From F23-B02 sp963633225 (GTDB lineage Bacteria; Bacillota; Clostridia; Oscillospirales; Oscillospiraceae), in NCBI GenBank assembly GCA_963633225.1, contig CAVGXR010000051.1, positions 105,802 through 169,801 of the forward strand: a DNA stretch of 64,000 nucleotides. Direction: 5' to 3'. Position numbers and translations under genes: made by a program. Within the stretch, counting starts at the first letter, position 1. The number at the start of each line of letters is the position of its first letter. Positions 8,480-17,571 of this stretch are shown piece after piece. Under the pieces are notes generated by a model. That model worked only from the letters and a program-made list of their open reading frames with translations, did no database searches and was not told the origin of the DNA.

Positions 8480-11400
8480 TTAGCTGAATGAAGTTTCGCC
8501 GGCGATGATCTTTTTGAGGCGGATGAGGTCAAGGATATCGACCCTACCGTCGTCGTTGAGATCGGCGCTGGCGCTGAGCTCCGTCGAGCTGTCAGCGATA
8601 TACTTCTTGAGCCGGATAAGGTCGGTGACATCGACCTTGTCGTCGCCGGTCAGGTCGCCAGTGGGAGTGTCGGCAAAATGGATATTCGCCTTTGTCAGCG
8701 GGTCGTTGCCGGTCGCAATGGTGATCTCATTCCACTGCTCCTCCGTACCGCCGAAGTACACGTCCGCAATGGCCGTGCAGCCGGAGAATGTATTTTCTCC
8801 TATGGCGGACACTGTTGCCGGTATCGACACACTCTTTATCTGAGCGCTGTATTCCGGCCATGCAGTATCTGCGCTTAGCTCGCCGCTGCCGCTGACGGTG
8901 AGCGTTCCCTCACTGTTGAGCTTCCATGTGAGCTCTTCGCCGCAGCTGCCGCTTGCAAACACTTCCTCTGTCTTGCCGCAGCGCAGGCATTTGCCGTCTG
9001 CATACTTGTGTCCCAAAGCATCAATCACGGATTCCACATAGCTGTCTCCGCAGAGGGAGCAGGTCATCACTACGCTGCCGCTTTCCGTGCAGGTAGCTGC
9101 TGTCGTTGTCTTTTCGTACTCATGCTGGCACTCTGTGCTGCTCATTCGTATTACAACGAAGTCGCTGTTGTTCGCGCTGTTATCGTCCTCGACTGCCAGC
9201 TCGATCGTTATGTAGAATACATCGTTTTCCTGCGCCGTGGTTTCAAACTTCACATACTGCGTTCCGAGGGTGCTGATCCCGTTCATTGACACGCTGTCTA
9301 TCACATCGTCGGACGCGCTTCCCTTCCTGAGCGACACTGTCGCTCCCTCGGGTATCGTATAGCCGCGGTTTACTATGTCTGCATAGACAAGAACATTATC
9401 GCTCTCGTTCATGCCCCAGGAAATGTTTTCTACAGCTATGTCGTTCTGGCTGAGCGTCACGCTTGTACTCGCGCAGAGGCTTTCATCCGCCTTTGCGTGA
9501 AGCTTTATCGTAAGTGTTCTGTTCTGGACGATCTCCTCAAAGCGCAGATTGAGCTTCAGTGTCTCCTCGCTGCCGCCGTATATTACGGTTGTAAAGGTCT
9601 TTTCGCTCACGAGCGTATCGCCGTCATATACGCTGACCACTACGCCGTTCACTGCCGTCTGGCCGCTGTTTGCTACCGTAAGCTCTATCGGCATCGGTTC
9701 GCCTGCCATATAGTTTTCGCCGGAATAGTACACGTCCTTGATCTCCAGCTTGACATCCGGGCTGATCGTTATGAGCTGTATCGTGCTTTCTCCGTAAGGT
9801 GAGCCGCTTTCCACCGTATCATCGACCGCCGTGCGATTGACCAGTATTTGCAGTGCGCCCGCCTCCGTGACGGTTGCCGAGAACGATGCTATAAAGTCAT
9901 CGCTGTCCGTCAGCGCCGAGGGCTTGCCCCAGTCGCCGCTGGTTTCGTCATAGAACACGCCGTACAGGCCGGACTTCACGCCGCTGCTGACGGTGAACAG
10001 CATTGCCTTTACTCCGTTTTCGTCTATCATCTGATATCTGTCGGAGCTGAGGCCGTGCTCTGCGCTTATGACCTCGCTGTCGCTTGACATCAGAGCGCCG
10101 TTTTTGTACCAGTACAGCGTACCGTTTTTGTACACCACGCCGGTATCCGCAACGTCGTCCGAGGTCAGCGCCGTGCCGTTGAGATAGATCTCGGTGTCGC
10201 TTATGACAGTGACATCGCTGCCGGTTTTGGCACTGTACGCCACGTTCAGCGCACCGTCAACATAGGCTGCTGCCAGCGAATCTATGCAGTTTACATCGCT
10301 GTACACGGTTTCCGCCGCGCTCCATGTGCTGCCGTCAAAGCTGCTGCTGCACAGGTCGTTAGCGCTGTTGTTGCCGAAGGCATTGTATTCCGTGTTCATC
10401 GACCACACCGCCGTTACGGTATCGCCGTCGCCGCAGAGCACCGGCAGCATATTTACGCCGCCCGCTCCGTCTGTCAGCGAGTACGTTGTAAACGACTTGC
10501 TTTCCGTATCGAACACCGCGGCGCTCAGGCCGATGATCTTCGTCACGTCGTCGAGCGTAACATCGCCCTCCACGCTGCTGTCGGCATCCTGCCACAGCAG
10601 ATATGCCTTGCCGCCGATGTTTTCAAGGTCGAAGTCCCAGTCCATCGTGCCATCGGCCTCAACGGGCAGCGGATCGCTCCACTTGCTGCCGTCATAGTAC
10701 GAATAATACAGGGATATTGCGTTTATACTGCTGCTGTCGCTGTTATAGCCCAGCCAGACTGCGAGCTTTTCGCCGCCGCTCAGGGCGAGCAGCTGCGGCT
10801 TTGCCTCATCGTAGGAATTTTTGAGGAAGCTCGTCGTGTCGATATCCGAGGTATCCAGCGACGCAAGGCTTATTGCGCCGTTTATACGGCTGCCGTTTGC
10901 CGTGAAGCGCGAGCCGCCCTCGAGATAGCTGAGGTCGGGCAGGCCGTAGCTTTCTGCGTTGTACACCCGCTCGTATATCGCCGCTACGCCGAACGAGGCC
11001 GCCTTGGCAGAGCTCTTTGACGACTTGGGATATTGATAGAGCACCTTATCTACAATTGGGTCAAACGGGTGCTTGTATTCAAAGGGGCCTAATGTTCCTT
11101 TGAGATATCCATTTATGCTGAATTTCACCTCGGCAGATGTAAAACCATCCGTTATATTGCCTTGATAGCCAAATGCTGCGCTTAGTTTACCTGTAAAGCC
11201 GCCTCCCAAAGTAATAGCTTTTTTAATACCAGCGCCGGCACCTATATCAAGAGCCAGCTCGCCGTCTATAGTACCGTTTGGCGTAAACTTCTTGGCTGCC
11301 TCACTCATCAGCAGGTTCAGCTGCGCCTGTACTTCCGCCGAAAACTCTGCCTCTACATAGCATGGCACTCCTAAAACGGCAAACGGATAATTGCCCTTTA

Positions 11401-14173
11401 CGCCTACATTCGTCGTCATAACCATGCCGCCATCAAGGAAATGCATAGTGCCGTCATCGTCATACCAGCCCTCGGCAAAGCCCATGACCGAAAAGCCTGC
11501 ATCAACGCCCCATGAGCCGTCAAGCTTGGCAAGCTTATTCCCCTGCTTTTTTGCAGCAGCTGCTGTCTTCTTATACTTCTCTATTTCGGTTTTCGCGGTT
11601 TTGAGGCTCTCATTTAATTTTTTTGCGCTGTCGGCAAAGCTTTTTATTTCCTTTTTGTATACACTATTCCCGTCTTCATCTTTTTCGTGGCTGGTTTTTT
11701 CATCCAGTTGGATGCCAATAGCTGCATACCATTTTCCGTTTTCAACGACTGCCTTGATTGGGATCGGGCTGTAATATCCAATGCTCAGCTTATCCCCTCC
11801 TATGCCCGGAATACTGTCTGGAAGAGTGAAGCTCAGTTTATCGCCGAAATTTATTTCTAATCCGTCAATTTTTTCTGTAGCAGCAGACCCCGATTTGATT
11901 TTCAGCTTTTTCTTGGTCGTTTGTCCGGCCGCGTTTGTCGCCGCGACGTAGATATCCTTTGAGAGGTCAAACATATCGCTCCACACGAAGCTTGCGCCGG
12001 AGCTTATATCAACGCTCTTATCCCCCTGATATATGACGACACTCTTTGCGCTGCTGCTTCCCCACTCCATCTCCGCCTCGACCTTATGCTCTTCTGTCTG
12101 GACGAGCGGCAGCGACCTTTCCTTGTTCATAATGTCGTAGACATCGTCCATCCACACAGCCGAGATAACGGGATATTTTGACTCCTTTTGCAGATACACA
12201 TCGTGCGATATCTTTAATTTGTCAAGCGATAAGGTTCTTGAAACATAGCCTTCCTTTGAAAATGTGAGCGCATTACTTACATTTTTCAGGGTGCAGCCGC
12301 CGTTTTTATCCGTGGTTTCAGCAAGCTTTCCGTCTGTTACCTCTACGCCGCTCAGCGCCTTGTATTTCGTGTTGATTATTTTGCTGTCATTTTCATTGCC
12401 ATATACCGTCAGGTTGAGGTCTATCGGGTTCGCATCATTTATGGAAGAATAGCTATAGCTATTAAAGTTTATCTTTGCTCCTGTCAAATAATCATTTTCA
12501 TCTTCTATTACTATTGCGTTCCATTCTGATTCACTGCCTGCGTAGTACACGTCTGTTATACTATAGCAAAGGCTGAATGCTCTTTCTTCAATTCTCGTCA
12601 CACTGCTTGGAATTGTAACGCTCTTAAGTCTATAGCAGTGCCTAAATATAGACCCGAAGATACTCGTCACGCCATCTTGAATCGTGACGCTCGTAAGACC
12701 TGTGCATTCTCCGAATGCTCTGCGACCGATGCTCGTCACGCTGTTTGGTATCGTGACGCTCGTAAGGCTCGTGCAGTTGTAGAATGCATCGTCTTCGATG
12801 CTCGTCACGCTGTCGGGGATCGTGACGCTCGTAAGGCTCGTGCAGCCCCAGAATGCTTGGCTGCCTATGCTCTTAACGCTGTTCGGGATCGTGACGCTCG
12901 CAAGGCTCGTGCAGTGGTTGAATGTCCCCCATTCAATCCGCGACAGACTGTTTGAAATTTTTACGCTTTTTAGACTTGTACATCCCCAGAATGCACCGCC
13001 TTCAATAATTGTTACACTATCAGGAATTGTGACATTAGTCAAACCTGTACAATACTGAAACGAAACATTCCCAATGCAGGTTACACTGTCGGGTATTGTA
13101 ATGTTTGTCAGGCTATTGCAGCCGGAGAATGCACTATAACTTATTGTCGTCACACTGCTTGGGATAATATACGGATTTCCTGTTTTCCCTTCTGGATATC
13201 GAAAAAGATGTTTTTTATCTTTATCAAACAATACTCCATCAACAGAGCTGTATACCGTATTGGCTTCTGCAACATTTATACTCGTAAGGCTAGTGCAGTC
13301 ATCGAAATTATTACTGATTCCCGTCACGCTGCTCGGGATCGTGATGTTCGTTAGACTTACGCAGTTGTCAAATGCAGAGTTTTCTATGCTTGTCACGCTG
13401 TTCGGAACGACATATGAAGCATCCGTTTTTCCCCCGGGATATCTGATAATTTCTGTTTTATTTTTATTAAACAAAACTCCGTCAACAGAACAGTATGACG
13501 TATTTGTATCTGCAACGTTTATGCTTGTAAGGCTCACACAACCTTCGAATGCCCAGCTACCGATGCTCGTCACGCTGTCAGGTATTGTAATACTCGCAAG
13601 GCTCGTGCAGCCCCAGAATGCATCTCTGCCGATGCTCTTTACGCTGTTCGGGATCGTGACGCTCGTAAGGTTCGTGCAGTTCTTGAATGTATCATAGACG
13701 ATGCTCGTCACCCCGTCTGGGATGGTCACACTCGTAAGGCTCGTGCATTTTTCAAATGCACCGCTGCCGATGCTCGTCACACTGTTCGGGATTATGACGC
13801 TCGTAAGGCTCGTGCAGTGGGAGAATGTACCGCTGCCGATGCTCGTCACAGCAACTCCGTTGATTTCTGACGGAATTGTCGCTTCCGTAACGCTCTCGCC
13901 ACATTCAGTTATTGTCCCCGTGGATGTGTTAAAGTATATATCGCCGCCGGTCACGGCATATGTAACGACAGTGCTGCTTGCGCTTAAAACCGCAGCGCTC
14001 TGCGGCGCTGCGGCGGCCTCCTCCGTGCTTGCGGACAAGGTCCGCGCTGTGCTCTCTCCGGCGGCGCTCGCCTGCTCCGCTATCTGCTGCCGCGCATCCG
14101 ACACCGCGTACGCCGGTATCAGCGTCACGATCATCACGATCGCCAGCACCATGCTTAGTATTCGTCTCTTCAT
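8480..14173 (-). CDS. Very large secreted LRR protein with CARDB-like and dockerin domains
   Basis: 1897 residues; ATG at 14173 behind GGAGG. Signal peptide (1-23); Ala/Ser-rich linker; BspA-type LRR array (about 85-560); a middle region (about 565-1130) with a Lys/Ala-rich helical stretch and a beta-rich part; a region with repeated 'W..ydgs.Ws' motifs resembling a beta-propeller (about 1130-1450); two CARDB-like domains (from about 1465, text such as ELTVANSGQTAVNGVVVSV); a CxxC-containing segment; one isolated LRR unit; and a C-terminal dockerin nearly identical to that of the gene at 607-5241. Predicted extracellular; binding or scaffold role is inference. No glycosidase or peptidase motif was recognised. 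Confidence 0.88.
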   Translation of the reverse strand: MKRRILSMVLAIVMIVTLIPAYAVSDARQQIAEQASAAGESTARTLSASTEEAAAAPQSAAVLSASSTVVTYAVTGGDIYFNTSTGTITECGESVTEATIPSEINGVAVTSIGSGTFSHCTSLTSVIIPNSVTSIGSGAFEKCTSLTSVTIPDGVTSIVYDTFKNCTNLTSVTIPNSVKSIGRDAFWGCTSLASITIPDSVTSIGSWAFEGCVSLTSINVADTNTSYCSVDGVLFNKNKTEIIRYPGGKTDASYVVPNSVTSIENSAFDNCVSLTNITIPSSVTGISNNFDDCTSLTSINVAEANTVYSSVDGVLFDKDKKHLFRYPEGKTGNPYIIPSSVTTISYSAFSGCNSLTNITIPDSVTCIGNVSFQYCTGLTNVTIPDSVTIIEGGAFWGCTSLKSVKISNSLSRIEWGTFNHCTSLASVTIPNSVKSIGSQAFWGCTSLTSVTIPDSVTSIEDDAFYNCTSLTSVTIPNSVTSIGRRAFGECTGLTSVTIQDGVTSIFGSIFRHCYRLKSVTIPSSVTRIEERAFSLCYSITDVYYAGSESEWNAIVIEDENDYLTGAKINFNSYSYSSINDANPIDLNLTVYGNENDSKIINTKYKALSGVEVTDGKLAETTDKNGGCTLKNVSNALTFSKEGYVSRTLSLDKLKISHDVYLQKESKYPVISAVWMDDVYDIMNKERSLPLVQTEEHKVEAEMEWGSSSAKSVVIYQGDKSVDISSGASFVWSDMFDLSKDIYVAATNAAGQTTKKKLKIKSGSAATEKIDGLEINFGDKLSFTLPDSIPGIGGDKLSIGYYSPIPIKAVVENGKWYAAIGIQLDEKTSHEKDEDGNSVYKKEIKSFADSAKKLNESLKTAKTEIEKYKKTAAAAKKQGNKLAKLDGSWGVDAGFSVMGFAEGWYDDDGTMHFLDGGMVMTTNVGVKGNYPFAVLGVPCYVEAEFSAEVQAQLNLLMSEAAKKFTPNGTIDGELALDIGAGAGIKKAITLGGGFTGKLSAAFGYQGNITDGFTSAEVKFSINGYLKGTLGPFEYKHPFDPIVDKVLYQYPKSSKSSAKAASFGVAAIYERVYNAESYGLPDLSYLEGGSRFTANGSRINGAISLASLDTSDIDTTSFLKNSYDEAKPQLLALSGGEKLAVWLGYNSDSSSINAISLYYSYYDGSKWSDPLPVEADGTMDWDFDLENIGGKAYLLWQDADSSVEGDVTLDDVTKIIGLSAAVFDTESKSFTTYSLTDGAGGVNMLPVLCGDGDTVTAVWSMNTEYNAFGNNSANDLCSSSFDGSTWSAAETVYSDVNCIDSLAAAYVDGALNVAYSAKTGSDVTVISDTEIYLNGTALTSDDVADTGVVYKNGTLYWYKNGALMSSDSEVISAEHGLSSDRYQMIDENGVKAMLFTVSSGVKSGLYGVFYDETSGDWGKPSALTDSDDFIASFSATVTEAGALQILVNRTAVDDTVESGSPYGESTIQLITISPDVKLEIKDVYYSGENYMAGEPMPIELTVANSGQTAVNGVVVSVYDGDTLVSEKTFTTVIYGGSEETLKLNLRFEEIVQNRTLTIKLHAKADESLCASTSVTLSQNDIAVENISWGMNESDNVLVYADIVNRGYTIPEGATVSLRKGSASDDVIDSVSMNGISTLGTQYVKFETTAQENDVFYITIELAVEDDNSANNSDFVVIRMSSTECQHEYEKTTTAATCTESGSVVMTCSLCGDSYVESVIDALGHKYADGKCLRCGKTEEVFASGSCGEELTWKLNSEGTLTVSGSGELSADTAWPEYSAQIKSVSIPATVSAIGENTFSGCTAIADVYFGGTEEQWNEITIATGNDPLTKANIHFADTPTGDLTGDDKVDVTDLIRLKKYIADSSTELSASADLNDDGRVDILDLIRLKKIIAGETSFS

Positions 14174-14233
14174 CTTTTCCTCCCTGTTTGTGTTTTTTGT
14201 GTCATTTTCATCGCATTGTATATGATATTTACC

Positions 14234-14262
14234 ATATTATCATAATATTATTTGCGATGCAA
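14234..14262 (-). promoter_or_regulatory. Putative promoter for the gene at 8480-14173
   Basis: Same TTGCAT-17-TAATAT arrangement as at 5302-5330, because the cassette is duplicated. Confidence 0.45.
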
Positions 14263-14295
14263 GCGCTGTTTGTACATTTTAAGCAGGGACGTAAA

Positions 14296-14329
14296 AAACC
14301 GGCTCTCCGAGGATTCGGAGAGCCGGTTT
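14296..14329 (-). terminator. Intrinsic terminator of the radical SAM/PqqD operon
   Basis: 15-bp stem, GGAT loop, minus-strand T-run. It follows the pqqD-like stop and shares its sequence with the BspA-gene terminators. Confidence 0.9.
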
Positions 14330-14339
14330 GGTCTTAGAG

Positions 14340-14600
14340 TTATATTATATTCAGTTCTCTTAGCTTATCGAGGAACTCGTCAACGTCCTTGCGGAGCTCA
14401 TCGCGCTCCGCGTCGAACTGCTCATAGAGCTTATCGACTATCGCATCCTCGTTCTCGGCCTCGGGCAGCGCGTCCCAGATGGCGGCACCCGTCTCGTTTA
14501 TCGTTATAAGTCCCTGTATGCTCGAGGTTGCCTCGCCGACGGGGACGAGGATTATATCCCCCGCGATATCGCGCTTTACAAGCTGCAATTTAAGCTTCAT
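14340..14600 (-). CDS. PqqD-family peptide-recognition (RRE) protein
   Basis: 86 residues. The sequence fits the PqqD fold used as a RiPP recognition element: a beta hairpin (VKRDIAGDIILVPVG), the region ITINETGAAIWDAL and a helical C-terminus ending in FLDKLRELNII. Such proteins bind the leader of a precursor peptide and deliver it to a radical SAM maturase. The start overlaps the end of the radical SAM gene by 11 bp, with AAAGGA ahead of the ATG, so translation is probably coupled. Last gene of the operon, followed by a terminator. The partner peptide is most likely the product of 17319-17552 (inference). Confidence 0.88.
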   Translation of the reverse strand: MKLKLQLVKRDIAGDIILVPVGEATSSIQGLITINETGAAIWDALPEAENEDAIVDKLYEQFDAERDELRKDVDEFLDKLRELNII

Positions 14601-15720
14601 TTTTCTTCATCCTTTCATACTCTCTGAACGTGAGCTCGGCGTTTGCCTGCGTCATGCCGCAGACATACTCCGGCTTTACGTCGAACGCACCGGTCTCGGT
14701 CGCGCACATTGCGGCGCAGGCGTGGCACATGTGCTTATAGCGGCACTGGGCGCATTCCGACGGCAGGCGGATCTGCTCCGTTGCGGTCTTGACCCTCTCC
14801 CATGCCTCGTCAAAGCCGAGCTCCGGCACGGAAAACTCCGGCCTTAAAAGCATACCGCAGGGGGTCATAACTCCGCGCCAGTTTATCCAGAACGAGCTGC
14901 GTCCTGCGCGGCAGGCCATTTTTTCGCCCGGCGTACCCTCGCAGACATCGCTGTCGGGCACACTTATGCCGGCCCGCATCGCCTCGGCGCGCTGCATGAA
15001 CTCCTCGTCGCTGAAGCGCAGCCTGTCCCAGCGGACGCTGCACTCGGCAGCCTCGCGGCAGCTAAAGCGGTCGTTTTGGCCGGTGAGCTCCTCGTCGCGC
15101 CGCACGGGCGGGAACATATACGATGCCATCTGCACCGGCGTTCCGAGCTCAGTGGCGATATCGTAAATTCCCTTCATGTCGCTGACATTATACGGGGTCA
15201 TGGATGCATTGAGCTTAACGCCGATGCCGAGCTCCTTCAGCGCACGGATGCTGCTCACGACGCGCTCGAACATCGGGCGGCCGCACAGGCGCTCATACGC
15301 CTCACTGCTGCTGCCGTAGAGGGTTATATTGAAGCGCGACGGCGGCTCATGGCGGAAAAAGTCGAGCCAGTCGTCATCAATGAGTGAGGCGTTGCTGTTG
15401 ACGGATACCATGAGCCCCATTTTCTTGAGCTCGGTGAGCATATATCGGAAATCGCTGCGTATCAGCGGCTCGCCGCCCGTGAGCAGCAGGAACAGCATTC
15501 CCTGACTGCGGGCACGCTCGGCTATCGCAAGCCACTCGTCCGCCGTGAGCTCCGCGCCGCGGCGCTGCTGCTCCTCGGCGGTGAGATGGACATAGCACAT
15601 GCGGCAGTTGAAGTTGCAGCGCGGCGTGAGCTCGAAGTTTCCCGCGAGCGGTATTCCCTTTTTGCAGGCGCGTGCGTGCAGATACGCCGACAGGCGCGGC
15701 TCTGCGCTGTTGTGTTCCAT
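14590..15720 (-). CDS. Radical SAM/SPASM peptide-modifying enzyme
   Basis: 376 residues; ATG at 15720 behind GGGAGG. The N-terminal CNFNCRMC (C35, C39, C42) is the [4Fe-4S]/SAM motif CxxxCxxC, followed by the GGEP motif (LLTGGEPLI). The C-terminal third holds the many cysteines of a SPASM domain (CEGTPGEK, CRAG, TPCGM, then CAQCRYKHMCHAC...C), which carries auxiliary Fe-S clusters. This family installs thioether, C-C or related crosslinks in RiPP precursors, or acts as an epimerase or decarboxylase; which reaction is made here cannot be read from the sequence. One base separates it from the upstream kinase-like gene, and it overlaps pqqD. Confidence 0.9.
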   Translation of the reverse strand: MEHNSAEPRLSAYLHARACKKGIPLAGNFELTPRCNFNCRMCYVHLTAEEQQRRGAELTADEWLAIAERARSQGMLFLLLTGGEPLIRSDFRYMLTELKKMGLMVSVNSNASLIDDDWLDFFRHEPPSRFNITLYGSSSEAYERLCGRPMFERVVSSIRALKELGIGVKLNASMTPYNVSDMKGIYDIATELGTPVQMASYMFPPVRRDEELTGQNDRFSCREAAECSVRWDRLRFSDEEFMQRAEAMRAGISVPDSDVCEGTPGEKMACRAGRSSFWINWRGVMTPCGMLLRPEFSVPELGFDEAWERVKTATEQIRLPSECAQCRYKHMCHACAAMCATETGAFDVKPEYVCGMTQANAELTFREYERMKKNEA

Positions 15721-15721
15721 G

Positions 15722-16567
15722 TCAGATCCCTCCCAGATATTCTTGCAGCAGCCTGACTGCCGATTCGTCGGCGCGGCAGTCGAGGCACAGAACGGGCACG
15801 CCGGAAACCAGCTGCGCTGCGCAGCCGGTCATTGCGATAGCCGAGACGCTGTCCCACTCATAGTACGCGCACTGGCTGAGTATGCGTGCGAAGGCCGTCT
15901 TGGGCTCTGCCGGATACAGGCGGTTTTCCTCCGCCTGACCGAGCAGGACTATCGCCCTGAGCGCCGCGCTTTCGTTTTTGCATATGCCGGACGTGCCGGA
16001 ATAGAAAATGCCGTGCACCGTTTTGCTGCGCGGGTCGATGAGCGAGCGGTCGCCGTTTATGATGCGTGCTCCGGCGTATTTTTCCCAGAGCGCGGCCTGC
16101 GTGCTCTTGCCCATGCCGCTGGGGCCGGAAAAGAGTATCGCCCCGCCGCCGGACGTGATTATATACGAGCTGTGCAGGATGAGCATACCCGCGTCCGAGA
16201 GCAGCTCGAACAGGCAGGCCGATTCAAGCACCGAGCGCACGGACGCGCCGCGCCTGTAGCTTTCGGAAAAGCGCAGCTCGGTGAGCCCTCCGCGTGTCAC
16301 GGCGTAGGTAAACTGCGGCGTATTGCGCGCTGCGCTGTAGCATTGCAGCGTATGCCGCGCATCGTCCGCGTACCAGCGCCGGATAGGTCCCATGGCGGCG
16401 GCGCTTGCCGGAACCTCCGGCAGCTCGTCGCCAAAGCTCAGGCGGATGGTGTGCTCCGCCGCGCCGTTTTCGGTAATAAAGGCTGCGCACATATCCGAGC
16501 GCTCGATATCCTCCGCGCATTCGACGGCGAAGCTCAGGCCGCCGAAGCGGTAGCGCTCACTGAACAT
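15722..16567 (-). CDS. HPr-kinase-like P-loop protein of the RiPP operon
   Basis: About 281 residues from the ATG at 16567; a TTG 9 bp upstream is an alternative and neither has a clear ribosome site, so coupling to the overlapping upstream gene is likely. The Walker A motif GPSGMGKST lies near residue 150, preceded by 'ILHSSYII' and followed by a 'NGDRSLID' segment, as in HprK-related proteins of RiPP clusters (for example lasso-peptide kinases). The classical HPr-binding features of true HprK/P are not evident. A kinase acting on the peptide, or a regulatory NTPase, is plausible; the activity is inferred. It sits between the secreted-protein gene and the radical SAM gene. Confidence 0.75.
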   Translation of the reverse strand: MFSERYRFGGLSFAVECAEDIERSDMCAAFITENGAAEHTIRLSFGDELPEVPASAAAMGPIRRWYADDARHTLQCYSAARNTPQFTYAVTRGGLTELRFSESYRRGASVRSVLESACLFELLSDAGMLILHSSYIITSGGGAILFSGPSGMGKSTQAALWEKYAGARIINGDRSLIDPRSKTVHGIFYSGTSGICKNESAALRAIVLLGQAEENRLYPAEPKTAFARILSQCAYYEWDSVSAIAMTGCAAQLVSGVPVLCLDCRADESAVRLLQEYLGGI

Positions 16568-17252
16568 AGCTGACAAAAAGCAGGCGGCTTGCGCCCTCGC
16601 TGTAGTGGCTGGTGTAGCAGCTTACGCTCTCGCCGGCTGCAAGGGGCGTGCCAACGCGGTAAGTTATGCCGCCGATGAGCATATCGCTGCCGGCGTTTTT
16701 ATAGTAGACGTAGACCTGCGAATAGTCCTCATCGGTGAGGTTTTTAATGGTAACGGTGCCGTCGCCTGCACTTACCTCGAACATATCGCTGTGCATGGAC
16801 AGCGGCTCGTCGAAGGCGGCGAACAGCGTGAGCGCGGCAGACAGCTCCGCGGTATTTTCGGGCATTTTCTGGCGTTCGAGCTCCAGCGCCTGAACGGTCT
16901 CGCCCACGGGGAGCGTGCCGAGGTCGAAGTTATAGCTCTCGCTGCCGCGGCTGAGCGTGATGTGAGCATACTGAACGTCGCTGTCGCCGGTGTTTTTGAC
17001 GCGGATGCAGAACACGTCCGAAACCGTGTCGTCCGAGCCGTCCTCGACGAAGAGTCCGGCATAGCGGCCAAGGCTGACGAGCTCGAGCCCGCTGCCGAGG
17101 TCGATATCGGAAAGCTCCTGCGCGGCGGTGGCAGCCGGTGTCTCAACCGGCTTTTCGGTCTTATCGCTTGAGCAGCCCGCGCAGTCGAGCGGCAGCGCAA
17201 GCGCCAGAAGCAGCGCCAGAAGCAGCGCGGCGCTTTTGTTTTTGTTTATCAT
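16557..17252 (-). CDS. Exported or lipoprotein-like protein of the RiPP operon
   Basis: About 231 residues from the ATG at 17252, preceded by AAGGAG; an in-frame ATG 42 bp upstream lies inside the terminator hairpin and is rejected. The N-terminus is basic then strongly hydrophobic (Leu/Ala-rich), ending in a Cys pair (LDCAGC) that resembles but does not fully meet a lipobox, because the -3 position is Cys. The rest is beta-rich with two similar halves containing 'VKNTGDSDVQY' and 'IKNLTDEDYSQVYVYYKN', like FxLYD/immunoglobulin-type extracellular domains. It overlaps the kinase-like gene by 11 bp. A surface role linked to the modified peptide (receptor, immunity) is conjecture. Confidence 0.75.
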   Translation of the reverse strand: MINKNKSAALLLALLLALALPLDCAGCSSDKTEKPVETPAATAAQELSDIDLGSGLELVSLGRYAGLFVEDGSDDTVSDVFCIRVKNTGDSDVQYAHITLSRGSESYNFDLGTLPVGETVQALELERQKMPENTAELSAALTLFAAFDEPLSMHSDMFEVSAGDGTVTIKNLTDEDYSQVYVYYKNAGSDMLIGGITYRVGTPLAAGESVSCYTSHYSEGASRLLFVSYVQ

Positions 17253-17268
17253 GCTTTGCTCCTTAAAA

Positions 17269-17294
17269 ATGCCCTGCCCAAACGGGCAGGGCAT
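17269..17294 (-). terminator. Intra-operon terminator/attenuator between peptide gene and enzymes
   Basis: 11-bp perfect stem (ATGCCCTGCCC with GGGCAGGGCAT, loop of 4), followed on the minus strand by five T. It lies 25 bp after the precursor stop and upstream of the next Shine-Dalgarno. It would make the small peptide mRNA more abundant than the enzyme mRNA. Confidence 0.85.
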
Positions 17295-17318
17295 AGATTT
17301 AGGTTTTAGGTTGTTTCG

Positions 17319-17552
17319 TCAGGAGTTGAATATTTTTTCCGTATCCGTGGGATTGTGATAGCAAAACCCAAAATCATCAGGCGTACTAGAACAGCTTTTA
17401 TCTTCTAAGAATATCACATCAGCGTATCCTCCAAGTCCATCCTTACATGTGCCAGCCGCATAATGAATAGGTTTTCCGCACTGGACTGCAATACTTGTGC
17501 TCAGTTCGAAGTTTTCGAAATACAGTTCGGGTTTTGTATATGCTTTTTTCAT
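17319..17552 (-). CDS. Putative RiPP precursor peptide with four cysteines
   Basis: 77 residues from the ATG at 17552, placed 11 nt after GGAG; a GTG 12 bp upstream overlaps the ribosome site. The first part (KKAYTKPELYFENFELS) is a charged and aromatic leader-like stretch. The remainder is Gly/Ser/Asp-rich with Cys at roughly positions 25, 39, 53 and 63. Size, leader/core look, and position immediately upstream of a radical SAM/SPASM enzyme and a PqqD protein suggest a RiPP precursor, possibly thioether-crosslinked. It starts 20 nt after the GH20-like gene ends and is followed by an attenuator. The exact family was not recognised; it lacks the six-Cys SCIFF pattern. Confidence 0.7.
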   Translation of the reverse strand: MKKAYTKPELYFENFELSTSIAVQCGKPIHYAAGTCKDGLGGYADVIFLEDKSCSSTPDDFGFCYHNPTDTEKIFNS

Positions 17553-17571
17553 GATCTCGATCACTCCTTTT

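Larger units (their letters stand above)
14171..14332. repeat. 162-bp intergenic cassette, copy 2 (identical to 5239-5400)
   Basis: Identical partner of 5239-5400 at an offset of 8932 bp. It contains the start site and promoter of the gene at 8480-14173 and the terminator of the PqqD-ending operon. Confidence 0.9.
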
